DNA of 64,000 bases from Paulownia fortunei. Lineage: Eukaryota > Streptophyta > Magnoliopsida > Lamiales > Paulowniaceae. The DNA lies in NCBI GenBank assembly GCA_019321725.1, contig CM033115.1:14084673-14148672 (forward strand), given 5' to 3'. The translations under genes were made by a program, and so were the position numbers. Positions 46,570-58,311 of the stretch are shown one piece after another (position 1 is the first letter of the stretch; every line of letters starts with the position of its first letter). The notes under the pieces are model-generated. The model did not search any database. It was not told the origin of the DNA and was given only the letters and a program-made list of their open reading frames with translations.

Positions 46570-47913
46570 AGATTTTCTCAAGGAATCAAAACGAAGTGCA
46601 TCTACAGGTTTGGTAAATATGTCAGCAAATTGTTTCTCTATTCCAACATAGTCAATCACCACAATTTTATTTTTAAACTAAATCCCTAATGAAATGATGA
46701 TAAATATCTAAATGTTTCATTCTTGAGTGCTGAACAGGATTTTTATAAATATCAATGGCATTTGAATAGTCACAAAAACCATGGTCAAGAAAGTGTGGAT
46801 CACAAAACCTTTTGGTTGCTAAACAAATGTTTCTTCTACATTTTTAGTTTCAATTGAAAAGGTAAAATACACATATCTTACCATATCTCGATAGCTTACC
46901 TTAGGTTTTTTCCTTGTTCGCTTACCTTCAATAAGGGACCTTATGATTTGATCAGTAGGATGGCTTTTATGAACTCTTATTGAGGGTTCTTTCTGAATCT
47001 TTTCAGTATTGTTTTATGTCTCCAGTTCAGTTTCATTTGTTGCAACATGTTTCCCAATTATTGCAACACAAACCTTAGTGGTGAACAGAATGTTCTGTTC
47101 AATTCATTTTTCTTCAATGAGTCTAAGAGTTTTTTCTTCTATTGTTAGTCCTATAGAAATATGAAAATCATCAATAGCAACATTTGTGGATTCCATGACA
47201 GTTTATGTTCTCATATTAAAAACACGATATGCCCTATTATTCAATAAATAACCAAGTAAAATCCCTCTATCACGCTTAGTATCAAATTTTCTTAACTGCT
47301 CATGATCATTTAGTTCATAGCATGAACAACTAAAGACGTGAAAGTAGATAAGATTAGGTTTTTTACCTTTCCAAATCTCATATGGGTTTTCTTAGTACCT
47401 GACCTCAAATACACTCTATTAATGGTGTAACATGTACTACTAACGGCTTCTACGGAAAAATGGATGGCTATTTCTTTGGAATTCAACATTACCCTAGACA
47501 TCTCTTGAAGGATTTTGTTCTTCATTTCCTCAACACCATTTTGTTGTGGTATTTTTACAGCCGAAAATTCATATGAAATTCCATACTTTTCACAAAAATT
47601 GGTGAAAACACTATTTTCAAATTCCTTATCGTGATTGCTTTGAATTCTAACTATTTTACCAATATTGTTGCCAATGTTTTGCACAATTTTTTAACACTTG
47701 AAAGGTACCTGACTTTTCTCTAAATAAATCTACCCAAGTAAATTTAGAAAAACCATCAACATACACAAACACATACCTTTTTCTTCCTAAACTTTCTACC
47801 TGCTTGGATCCCATGAGGACCACGTGAAGAAGTTCCAGAGTATGTGATGTACTAATGTGTTGCAACACTTTTTGTGTACTTTTTTTTTTGTTTTCCAAGC
47901 TAACATACACCAC
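46570..47913 (-). pseudogene. Sirevirus-like integrase with RT-deleted pol tail
   Basis: The integrase core spans two frames: YVFVYVDGFSKFTWVDLFRE (47,656-47,913) and IQSNHDKEFENSVFTNFCEK with PQQNGVEEMKNK (47,310-47,684). This gives the first Asp, second Asp and Glu of the DD35E set, but split by a frameshift. The linker follows, with AYRVYNLRT and TVMESTNVAIDD, then [20 protein letters not shown], the start of RT. About 50 bases later the text is RNase H (IVVIDYVGIEKQFADIFTKP, then DALRFDSLRKSLG). RT, with its YVDD box, is deleted. Confidence 0.85.
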
Positions 47914-48251
47914 ACGCTCCTGGATTCTTTTTGTTCAGCTTTGACACTCATAGCACAACTCCTACATTCACAATCTTAGTCAGATTTTTGAAATTTAAAT
48001 GCCCTAATTTTTGGTGTCATAAAGCAGTTTCATCAACTTTTATGTTGTAACATACCTAAGGTTGTTGCAACATATAACAGTTATCAGATGAACGAGAACC
48101 AGTTAACATGTACCTGTCAATTTTATCAAATATCTGACATTTATTCTTATTAAACCTAACAAAGAGATTCTGATCACAGAGTTAGCTCATGTTGATCAAA
48201 TTTATCTTCAATCCTTCTACATGGAGCACATTATTGAGTTTTGGCAATCCT

Positions 48252-48540
48252 TCAACATTGAGTACTCCTTTTCCAAGTACACGTCCCTTTTTCACCATCT
48301 CCAAAGGTAATATATCCTTTATTCATACTTTGATAGCCTTTCAATTTTTCCTTGTCACCTGTCATATGTCTAGAATATCCACTATAAAAAAACCAAGTGT
48401 TATTAGTATATGCTTTTAAAGAAATATAGACAACAAAACATCTAGTATTTGACTTTCTAACCCAAATTCTTTTTTGAGATTCATTTTTCAAGTTAATTTT
48501 AATCTTAGGAGTTTGTTGCAACACTTTAGATTTCTATTGC
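48252..48540 (-). pseudogene. copia protease remnant with lost catalytic Asp
   Basis: The frame reads NTWFFYSGYSRHMTGDKEKL, then GYITFGDG. Copia protease has DSG at this place; here the Asp codon is TAT (Tyr, 48,384-48,386), so the aspartic protease would be inactive even without other damage. The surrounding GYSRHMTGDK and F.DG motifs confirm identity. Confidence 0.82.
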
Positions 48541-49289
48541 AACATAGTGGAAGTAGGTGAACCAAAATGCATACCATTTCTTAGAGCTTTTTTGAACCTA
48601 AAATATCTTGGTAGAATATCTCTAGGCAGATTACAAAAATGACAAATAGGAATAAACCTTTTTGGCTTGGGCTTTTGTAAAACAAGGTTTTTTGCTTTTA
48701 TGAAAGATGGATTAAACAGGTTTTGTTTCTTTCAAAAAAATAGTTTTTGAAGTTGAAGACTCCCTAGTTTATCCTAAACTGTGATGATCACTGCATGGTT
48801 TTCCAATAGAGAGAATTTCATTTAGTTTTTTCTTACCAGAATCAAGCTTCATCATCTTTTGAGTATGAAACAATTCCTGCTCAGTTTTCTAAATTTTTCT
48901 ATCCTTTTTAGCAATAAGGTTCATAAACTCAAGTATTTCTACTTTCATCAACTCTTTTTCCTTGTTTAGTACAATAATTTGTTCCTCAAGTGACTTACTG
49001 ATTTTACATATTCCAAGCCATTTTTGAAATATTTTATTATATGTTTGTTGAATTTCCTCGATGCTAGGCTCATCTTCATCACTATCAGTTTCTGAATCTG
49101 AATTCTAGACATCCTTCTTACCTGTAACAGTAGATGAAGTCAGATATGTTGTATTGTACTTAACTATTGGAGCATACATTTGATTTTGTTGCAACATGTT
49201 AATGATGATTGCTCATTATTTTAGAGCTAAATGCCATATTATCATTTTGTTGACTTCCTTTAGATTCCTTATCACTCTAGGTAGTAGTC

Positions 49290-50290
49290 AGAGACTTGTC
49301 CATCCATTTGAGAGTATTGGCACTTTCAGCTTGGATATATCTAAACCCTTCACATTTAGGGCATTGAATCCTTTCATTTTTCTAATCATCAAAAGAATTA
49401 AAAGCAATTTTATCCATTTGTGAATTGAAAGGCTTACTAGACTTTGGCTTGTTTGAGTTTTCATTCATCATTTTGAGGAATTTTCCAAAATTCTTCATCA
49501 TAAAAGCCATAGATGTTGATATATCATCATCATCATCTTCTGGTTCTGATGTTGATTTTGGAACTTCAGCTTGAAAAGCAATATTTTTTCTTTTGTCTCT
49601 CTTGTTGTGATTGAGATTCAATTCAAATATTTGTAAGGAGCCCATCAACTCATCCAATTTCATGTTTTCAATATTATGGGCTTATTTAATAGCGGTGACC
49701 TCATATACAAATCTTTCTAGTAGTGACTTTAAAGCTTTTCGCACAAGTTTAAAATCTGAATATTTTTCGCTAAGTGCTTGGGCTTTGTTTGCTATGTCAC
49801 ATAGCTTTGCATTAAACGTGACAATTGTCTCATTCTTCTCCATTCTACGATCTTCAAATCTTGAGGCCCAAATTTGGAGTTTTGACATTCGCACTGCTGT
49901 AGTTCCTTCATAGGCAGTTTGGAGAATTTTTCAAGCCTCCTTTGCACTCTCACAACTTGCAATCAATTTGTATTGATTGGTATCAGCCACATTGAAAATT
50001 TCATTGAAGGTCTTTGAGTTGTAATATGCAGTTTTCTCCTCCTCAGTATTCCATTGATCTTCCGGCTTAAAAACCTCTTCTTTCTGTTCATTTTTCATCA
50101 CATGATGTTTCTAGCCTGTTATTACATCACGCCAAGCCTGTTCATTCATAGATTTAGTAAAGGCTCATATTTTTGCCTTTCAATATGAGTAATTTGATCC
50201 TTCCAACAAGTAGAAGTCGAATAATTGATGCTCCTTCCTAAAGATGGTCCATTCCTGAATGTTAAATAAATCATTTCCCAAAATCTCACT
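49290..50290 (-). pseudogene. Sirevirus-like gag (UBN2 type), broken
   Basis: The frame at 49,682-49,894 reads MSKLQIWASRFEDRRMEKNE and FNAKLCDIANKAQALSEKYS ... LVRKALKSLLERF, the UBN2-type core of copia gag. A stop separates it from 49,382-49,663 (MKLDELMGSLQIFEL, an acidic DDDDD stretch, Lys-rich tail). The zinc knuckle follows at 49,302-49,372 as CPKCEGFRYIQAES, in which the His and last Cys of CX2CX4HX4C are replaced by Tyr and Ser. Gag would form the particle and bind RNA. Confidence 0.85.
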
Positions 50291-50308
50291 AAGTATATCT
50301 AGTGATTA

Positions 50309-50322
50309 GCTCTTGATGCCAA
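50309..50322 (-). other. Primer-binding site of the Sirevirus-like element
   Basis: On the minus strand TTGGCATCAAGAGC follows the LTR end CTAACA after a base or two. It resembles TGGTATCAGAGC (initiator tRNA-Met) with one substitution and one extra A. Confidence 0.68.
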
Positions 50323-50323
50323 T

Positions 50324-51180
50324 TGTTAGATCTGTTTTAGTGTTATTGCCAACTTTACTTGTTAATCAAATTTAATTATTGTAACAATTGGATATGTTAT
50401 TGCAACAAGTAAAAGACAGTAAAATAAATGATACACGAGATTTTTACATGCTTTAAGTATAAATGTATTATATATGTACTAGGCCACCACTTGCAATGAA
50501 TACTTCACTAATTTAGATTATACTTACAATAAAGGAACTTATTCAAAATATAAATACTTTACTAATGACGCCGTTCTTGAACAAAACAATTAGTAAAGCT
50601 TTAATGAGATCCCTTGGATTTTTAATTCTGCACAATTGAACTCCCTTCAACGATGAAATCCCTTCAGACGACAGATCGACCTTCTCCTGAAGATCTTCAA
50701 AATTTCTCTCTTGAAGAATTGCGCTTATCTCCCGAAAGACTCACCCTCTTCTCCCAAAGAGTAAATAAAAACGAGATCAATCTCAAAGCTTGAAGTTGTG
50801 CACGTCTTCTCTCCAATGCGTGTCTTCTTCTTGTGCTTTGAGGTTTTTATGCAACATCAATTAAGTTCGAATCTCCACTTCAAAAGTGTCCAGATATGCT
50901 ATATAATTAATACAAGATATGTCAAAACCATTTTTTTATCAATAAAAGATCTTAACTTATCTTGTAAATAAAATCTTCAAACCTTCTAATCAAATTTGCA
51001 CAAGATAAATAAGATAATTAATTCATATAAGGTAACTTAATTAAATCAATTAAATCTTGCGCAAAATAACAAATTCTCAATCAATGTCAACTAATTAAAT
51101 TATAATTAATTATGATTTCATTATAATCATTATTAAGATCACATCATAATCAATTATTATTCTATCATTATATATAGGAA
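50324..51180 (-). repeat. 5' LTR of the Sirevirus-like element, outer edge uncertain
   Basis: The inner edge is TGTTAGATCTG at 50,324, next to the primer-binding site. The LTR includes a less AT-rich part (50,640-50,860) with CT- and GA-rich text. The outer edge is placed near 51,180 only because the composition changes there; there is no second LTR for comparison. Confidence 0.6.
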
Positions 51181-52067
51181 CTGTATTTTTGGTATGTCAT
51201 TTGGTCTATTTTTATTTTTGGCCTTTTAAAATATGGGATGGTTATTTATATAGAGGTTGCAAATGAGATATTTTAAATATTTTTAGAGTTAAAGTCAAGC
51301 TCATTTAAAATATTTGGGTTGAGTTCGTTGAGCTTAAAAATTTAAGATTGTGTTCGAGCTCTATTTAAAAATATCGAATTTGTGCTCGGTTCATTTATAA
51401 TTAAACCTATTCGAGTTCAAATTCGAACTCGAGATAACCTAATAATAAAAAAATAATTCTAATAGTTGAATTAATGTGAAGTATATATTATTTAATCATT
51501 TCAAATATTATTTTTATTATTATTGGTTTTCTCTAATATTTTTATTTTAATATTATCATGTAAAATTAATAAATCATATATAAATTAAAATTGTTAACGT
51601 TTATTATAATATAAAATTACTGTTAAATTATAAATATATTATTATCATCATTGTTGTTGTTAGCAAAATATAATAGTAATGGTATTATTATTAACTAAAG
51701 AGTAGGTCACTTTAAATATAAAGTAATAAAAAATAAAGATAAAAGCTTGTGAACATTCGAAACACCCATAATGGTGCTTGAGCTACGATTATAAAAAAAC
51801 TCAAGCTCGAATCAAGTCTCACTCAAATTGCTTCACTAGGCTCAGGAGTTAGCTTGGCTCATATTTAACCTTAAAATTCATATAGTGGCATATTTAATCC
51901 AATTTCGACAACAAAACTCAAAATTAACCTAAAAATCTCCAAAACATTTGTGGAACATGTGATTTTGGAGGAAAAATTAGCCAATTTTTCTTTTATGAGA
52001 TGCTAAGTGGATCATTTTGGAGAGAAAATTTACATCTTATTTATTTTATCCTATTATTTTCTCTCTC
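51181..52067. other. Intergenic DNA with 'gagctcg'-type degenerate repeat
   Basis: At 51,290-51,440 and 51,770-51,870 the text is built of variants of 'aagctcga', 'tcgagttc' and 'ggctca'. Similar text recurs at 59,200-59,310. This is a widespread kind of plant repeat; no termini were found and no gene is supported. Confidence 0.5.
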
Positions 52068-52885
52068 TGTTGAATTTTAAAATACAAAAAAAATAAATGA
52101 AGAGAAATAGAAGAGCACAAAGATAGAAATGGTTTGGCCATTTGGTCTATATTCATGGATCAAATGCCTAAAGGGCTAAAACGCTTATATTGTTCTCTTT
52201 TTTAGTACAATGACCACCTATTTGAATAGATGAATTACAATGAGAAGAATAATAAATGGAGGAAAATACTCCAAAAATTAAATAAATTAAAATAAAAAAT
52301 ATCACTATAATTAATTGTTTAATTTTTGTGGTCTTACAATTATTTTAAAGTATCAACTTTGATTTTGACACTCTCCTTCTAACTGAACATGAAAATGCTA
52401 ATTGAAATGGTTAACTTGAAATAGAATGAATAACTTGAAGAAAATCTTGAATGCACTGTAGTTCTTTAGATGAGAGAAAACATACATGGAATAACATTGT
52501 GTGCACTATAATATGGAATAAGCCACGACCACTATATTAAAGTATAATCGAGAATGATATGTACGGACTAAAAATCGTGCTATGAAAAACGCAAACAAAA
52601 AATAAAGTAGGTCAAAACCTACTCTGATACCATATTAGATTTTGAATTATAAAAAAAAAATTAAGGAGAGACAAAATAACACAATGATATAATATTATCC
52701 TATATCTATAGATAAAATACTTATAGAGTTATAATATTTATATTGTTTTCTTTTAATGTGATATTAAAGTGAACACCTATTCATATGAATTAGACATATA
52801 AAGAAATAAGAAAGAAAAAATCACTCCAAAATCAATTAAAAATATCACACAATTAAATTTATTTAATAGATTCATGAGTTAACAT
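52068..52885 (-). mobile_element. TRIM-like miniature LTR retrotransposon
   Basis: Two direct repeats of about 250-300 bp (52,068-52,370 and 52,634 to about 52,885) flank only about 260 bp. In minus orientation the right repeat is followed by TGGTATCAGAGTAG (52,619-52,632), whose first 11 bases equal the plant initiator tRNA-Met primer site. The left repeat is preceded by the purine tract AGAAGGAGAG (52,371-52,380). There is no coding capacity. This is the plan of a terminal-repeat retrotransposon in miniature. The repeats are clearly diverged, and the outer end of the right repeat is uncertain. Confidence 0.78.
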
Positions 52886-54874
52886 GTTGACGGTGGCAAC
52901 AGTGTTGTGGTACCTTGGTGAAGATGGCTACCTCATGCAGCAAGGAATAGAAACAAAGAGCAATTTTGGGATATGGCGGATAAGAGAAAAAGGAAATAAA
53001 AGACAAACGGGGAGAGAGAAAATAAAATAAAAAAAGGAAAGATAAAAGAAAAAGAAAAAAGAAGAAAGGAAGAATGTAATAGCTTTATTTAATTATTTTT
53101 AATTCCTATTTAATAATTTAAGTGATTTAATTTGTAAGTATTTACTTTTAAACTGTGGGACAAAACATTTGTTATGTGCCACAAAGTAATTTAATTTATA
53201 ATTGTGACACAATATAGACATAACAATGCAATTATAATCTATTTTCATAAATTATCAGGGTTTATATATTTAGTTGTATAATATTAAACTAATAAATATA
53301 CATAATTCTAACATATATTTTAGGTTTCAAATAAAAATAATATTGAAAGAAGATATAAAGTTGTTTTTCAAAAAGTATAATACGTAACATATAATACATA
53401 GATTAAATGATTCAACTTAAAGTACTGGATATTGTTCAAGTATTTGTACGTACACATACTATACATATATTTCAACCATTTTCTTAATTAACTTAATTAT
53501 TAGTAGACACTTGTATTTTTATAGTGCACGTATATACAAGTAGCTCCAATCAACTTGATACTTTTGATTTGAACGATTAATACATATATTATACTCAACG
53601 ACATATACTCCACTTTAATAAATAAGTTTTTTATTCTTATTTGAGAGTTATTTAATTTCAAACCTAACAATATTATAAAACTATTTGTAAGTATGCATTC
53701 AATGTTATGAAACTAAAATATATATAACTTAATAATTTGTGAAATGTTAACATTATTAAATTTTATTTCTACAATTTGTTATAATTATAAAATAAATTAT
53801 GTGGTGACATATACAAATTTTTTTTGCACAATTTAAAAGTGAGTGCAAGCATTTTAGAGGTGTACTAATTTTAGGACAATAAGTTTAAAAAGTTGACAAT
53901 TTCAAGACAAATTTAGTTTGAACAACCTAGTTTGGCCAAAAATAGCTGACATAGCTTCAAAAATGGGGATTTTTCATTTTGGAGGGATATATTTTAATGG
54001 GTTACTAAAATGAACCGAATTTAACATAATTTTTAGTGAAAGTAAATTTTAGTTATATTTTTTGTTATATTTTGATTAATTTTCTAGTCTTGTAAAAATT
54101 GCCCAACTTTCTCACTAATTATAGCAACTTGCACCCCCTCCAAGACTTTAATATAGTATGTTTTGGAAGCTTATAAACTATCTTTTAAAAAGTTTTATTA
54201 TACATTTTAGGATATATTATATGAGATTTCCTTAAAATATTTTACAGAGTTTATGAGCTCTTCCCAGTACCCATAAAATTTGTGGGACAATATTCTTTGG
54301 ATTCAAGGCTCAATTCTAAAATGTCATTTAATTTGTGGCTTGTTATTTACGAAGGCACTTAATATCAGACAAATTTTTTGAGAATTAAAAATATTGTGGT
54401 TTATATAAGGTAAGAATTTGCTAAGATCAACAATGGTGAGAATCAAAAAGCTTTCACAAAGCATTTTTCCGTTTCTTACTATTTGAAACTTCGAAATTAC
54501 ATTTGTATTACTTATTTTCATCATACATACAACTTATTTTTATTTTTAAATTTTATTTTCAAATCTATTAATATTTTACATATTTTTATACACCTATCAA
54601 ACTCATTTTCAAATCTATTAATATTTAACGTCTTTTTATTCAAAAAAATTATAAAATAAATAAATTTTTATTTCCAAATATATATAGTTTATATAGAAAC
54701 ATACCAAATTCAAACATATTTTTATTTCGAAGTGAAATTTTTTTCAACCTTGAAAATATTGAAAACATGGAAACCTATTATAGATCATTTCGAACTCACA
54801 TTATATCTTTCAATCTCTCTCACCTTACGTTGCAAAGGGGGCGATGCATTCCAACACCACGTCAAGTTGTATAT
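52886..54874. other. Intergenic DNA, no supported gene
   Basis: A purine-rich patch lies at 52,975-53,075. The rest is AT-rich and frames are random. No element boundaries were recognised. Confidence 0.5.
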
Positions 54875-55366
54875 TATTAGCAAATACACAATAATAATAT
54901 GAATCAATATTCATATATAAAAGTATATAAGTGGATCGGGTATACCTATATGTAATGGATTATCGATCCATATATTTCGGATCAAACTCGTCTACCAACC
55001 TTATTTTGATCAAACCACGAATATATTTTTCTCATTGGTAGTGAATAACTACTATAATTATTCACTCAATTACACACCTCAAACCCTTGGATATCTATGG
55101 TGATGCTCCAAGGAAAGACTGAAAGAGAAAAATAATTGAGAGAATTATAGAGAATTATAGAGAAAGTATCTTCTGAAAGAATACGTTGATTCACTCATTT
55201 CATAATGATTGAGATTTGATATATATGCAGACGTCTCTCTTCCGACACAAGGAAGAATCTCAATTCTATTAGAAAATTTAATCTCACCCAAATTGTGGAA
55301 TTAAAATCCATATCAAATATGGATATCAGTCGGATCAATGGTCCTAAATCCAATTCAATTTTCAAA
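54875..55366 (-). repeat. 3' LTR of the coding-deficient element
   Basis: About 492 bp, pairing with 57,836-58,311. It begins TATTAGCAAATACAC where the partner has TGTTAGGAAATACAC. Confidence 0.8.
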
Positions 55367-56819
55367 TAGCTCATGTCCTTTGTTGAGCTTGAGGTGACAA
55401 TGCAAACTCAAAATGCCTCCTCTTGTGAGCCATTTAAACAAACATGATTTCACAATACTCGATAATATCTACTCAATCTCCAATCTCATGCTATGTTTCA
55501 TCCACTTCTATTATCTATCGATGAGAGAATTGAGAACATTGGCAAATGAGAGAGTTTTAAGTAGTCAAACTTCATCTCAGTATAATTATCAGAGAAGTGA
55601 CCAATCTCATCATTGCACTTGATATTTGTTGGTGCTTAGTCACTTTATTGGATTAAGTTTACGGTTCTAGTTTTAACTTTTGCTCTTTTCAAGCTACTTT
55701 TGCCTTTTCTAACACTAACCTAAGTTGGTTTATGTTGGTCAACATGAGCGACAAGTACAATTACTTGTACATTTTTTTACTCTCAATAATCAGCCTCAAG
55801 TTAGATGATTATTATCGAAAACATGTTGGTAATATTTATAAGTCAGCTCAAAGAGAGACTTTAGGATAGCTAGAACTTTTTAATTATGAGCAAGTTTATA
55901 TGACAAAATAGAGCTCAAACTCTTTTATTAAATCCTCATTTTTGCAACTTAAACAAATTAAAGCGCAAATGTGATTTTTGATCCATTAACATATTGTCAA
56001 CGCTTAAGTTGCGATAATATTTGATAGTTTAAAATCTTGTATTGCTGGCTTAAACAAATTAAAGCGCAAATTTTAGTTTTAGTTCATTACCATATTGTTA
56101 ATGTCTAAGTCGCGACAATATTGGGTAACTTGTCCACTTTCATGCTCAATTGGCTTAAAACATTAAATTGGTGAGTTGGTTTAAAATATCTAAATTAATT
56201 ACGCAAAATTTAAGAGGTGGTCCAATATTTTATTCTAGATCCAAATAAATTATTTATTATTCCTTTATACTTAGCGAAATCAAAAATTTCACAACCCAAG
56301 CTAGTAATCATCTCCCATTGAGTAAAAGGCATAGCAAATATTTACTGTTCAAAAATAAAATACAAATTTATCCACACATATATTTTGAATGTAAATATGC
56401 AATATGAATAATAAAATATTAACCCTATATGAGCGACATTGACATTTGGTGCATCATGGTGAAATAATTTTTGCCCACAGTATTAAAACAAAAAATATCT
56501 CCATAAAATTTATGATACATGCCCTCCCAAAAATAGCCCAATAAATACATGCCTTGAAAAAAAATTACATTGGTTCAGAATTTATTACATCAATCTAGAC
56601 AAAAATAAAAAATAGAGATATTGAATTACTACCACTGCCGCAAATTATCTCCCACAAAAATATGCAATAATATAAAGTAATAAAAACTCAATTTACATGA
56701 ACACCCCAATATCAACATCCATTCATTCATAACATATATCAATTCATATCACATCAAATTAATTTAAATTCACAATATAATCACAAAAAAATATAATTAA
56801 TAAAGCATGCTACTCATGT

Positions 56820-57490
56820 ATAATATATTTATCACATAAAAATATTTTTGCATACATCCTAACACACAAAAATATTTTTGCATGCACCTGAATGTGCAAA
56901 AAGGTATTTTGGCATTAAAAAATTTGACCCATAAAAATATTTTTGTATGTATCATAATGCACAAAAAATAATTTTGCATGCACCATTATACGTAAAAAAT
57001 ATTATAATCAATTTCTATTGAAATTAATCCAATAAAATTTTAAATCATATTTTTTTAAAGGGATAAAAATAATATTAATTCACATAAAAAATTCTTTAAA
57101 AAAAGTAGCAGAAGAACTATTATCTAGATGTAGCAGCCAACCAATTAACAATAAGTGTAGTGGTCTAGTGACAGATAATTTTACAATTACAATTACAATG
57201 GAGATTAGGTTCAAATTCTTTTGGTACAAGCCCTCAAATTTTATTTTTAATAGCACATGGCAGCCACATAGGCGCCCTATGCTGAATGCCACATCAGCGC
57301 TCCGCCGTCGGCCAACTAGATTCCGGCAATTAGTGCAAGCCCTCAAACTTTATTTTTAATGGCACACGATAGCCACATAGGCAACTTTATTTTTAACAGC
57401 ACATGGCAGCCACATAGGCACCACGTGCTGAATGCCACATCAGTCCTCTGACATCAGCCAACCAGATTCCAGCAACTGGTGCAAGTTTCC
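56820..57490. repeat. Composite repeat with 'gcatgcaaaaatatt' minisatellite, copy 2 (inverted)
   Basis: Read on the minus strand, it has the same order as 34,860-35,530: a GC-richer block, the phrase 'cactagaccactacact' (about 57,150-57,168), an AT-rich link with 'ttggattaattt', then the minisatellite (56,830-57,000). The GC-richer block (57,235-57,490) is itself a tandem duplication with 'cacatggcagccacataggc' and 'gctgaatgccacatcag' repeated about 145-160 bp apart. Confidence 0.7.
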
Positions 57491-57835
57491 TACAAAAACT
57501 TTAATTTTTTAATCAAAAATTAAAAATTCATATCTCACTCATTTTGAGTCCATTTTTGGCAAATTTAATATTATTTCGAACCTTTTTTATGCTCTACAAT
57601 ATAATGTAAAAATTTCACAACAAAAAAATAATAATAAACTGGTTTGATTTTGAGTCTAAAATAAACGGGTTTCAAACTTTAAATCAGATTTTCTCTCAAA
57701 CCGCTTATCCATTTTTCATCAAATTTTAACTACGTGATCTTTTCTAAAAAGAACATTTTTTTTAAAAGCATATACATATCCATAAATTCAATCAAATAAA
57801 ATAGCGAGAACAAGTTCTATTGGTTGTGATATCAC

Positions 57836-58311
57836 TGTTAGGAAATACACAACAAGAATATAAATCAATATTCATATATAAAAGTATATAAGTGGATCAA
57901 GTATACATATACACAATGGATTGACGATCCACGTAACCCAAATCAAGTTCATCTACTAGCCTCATTTTGATCGAACTACGAATATAATTTTGTCGTTGGT
58001 GGTGAATAACTACTAGAGTTATTCAATCAATTATACACCTCAAATCCTTGGATAATTATGGTGATGCTCCAAGGAAAAATTGAGACAGAATAAGAATTAA
58101 GAGAATTATAGAAAAATTATTTTTTTTAGTAGAATACGTCACTCATTTCATAATGATTGAGATTTGATATATATACAGATATCGCTCTTCCTATACAAGG
58201 AAGAATCTCCTATTAGAAAACTTAATCACACTTAAATTATGAAATTAAAGTCCATATCAAATATGACTGTCAACTGGGTTAAGAATTCTAAACCCGATAC
58301 AATTTTCAACA
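57836..58311 (-). repeat. 5' LTR of the coding-deficient element
   Basis: About 476 bp, beginning TGTTAGGAAATACAC and ending TTTTCAACA, next to the degraded primer-binding site on its left. Confidence 0.8.

Larger units (their letters stand above)
44101..51180 (-). mobile_element. Sirevirus-like Ty1/copia element, RT deleted
   Basis: On the minus strand from the right: 5' LTR (50,324 to about 51,180), primer-binding site (50,309-50,322), gag with UBN2-type core and a degraded zinc knuckle, protease, integrase, the first residues of RT, the end of RNase H (46,570-46,790), then an extra ORF (44,216-45,620). Most of RT and the start of RNase H are missing at about 46,800-46,860. No 3' LTR is recognised. 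The octamer TTGCAACA recurs across the element. The extra ORF after pol and the gag type are what I expect from Sireviruses. Confidence 0.82.
54875..58311 (-). mobile_element. LTR element without pol genes (non-autonomous or gutted)
   Basis: Direct repeats at 54,875-55,366 and 57,836-58,311 agree over nearly their whole length (shared 'ataagtggatc', 'atggtgatgctccaaggaaa', 'catttcataatgattgagat'). They start T[G/A]TTAG and end TTTTCAA(CA). Next to the right repeat, TGATATCACAACCA (minus strand, about 57,821-57,834) is a degraded tRNA-Met primer site, so the element is on the minus strand. The flanking 5-mers TATAT and TATAC may be a decayed target duplication. The interior (55,367-57,835) has no recognisable gag or pol and contains the second composite repeat. 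Confidence 0.8.

Noticed and set aside
57149..57219. tRNA gene suggested by A-box- and B-box-like text
   Set aside because: No cloverleaf can be drawn and the spacing is long; kept only as a possible SINE-type head.
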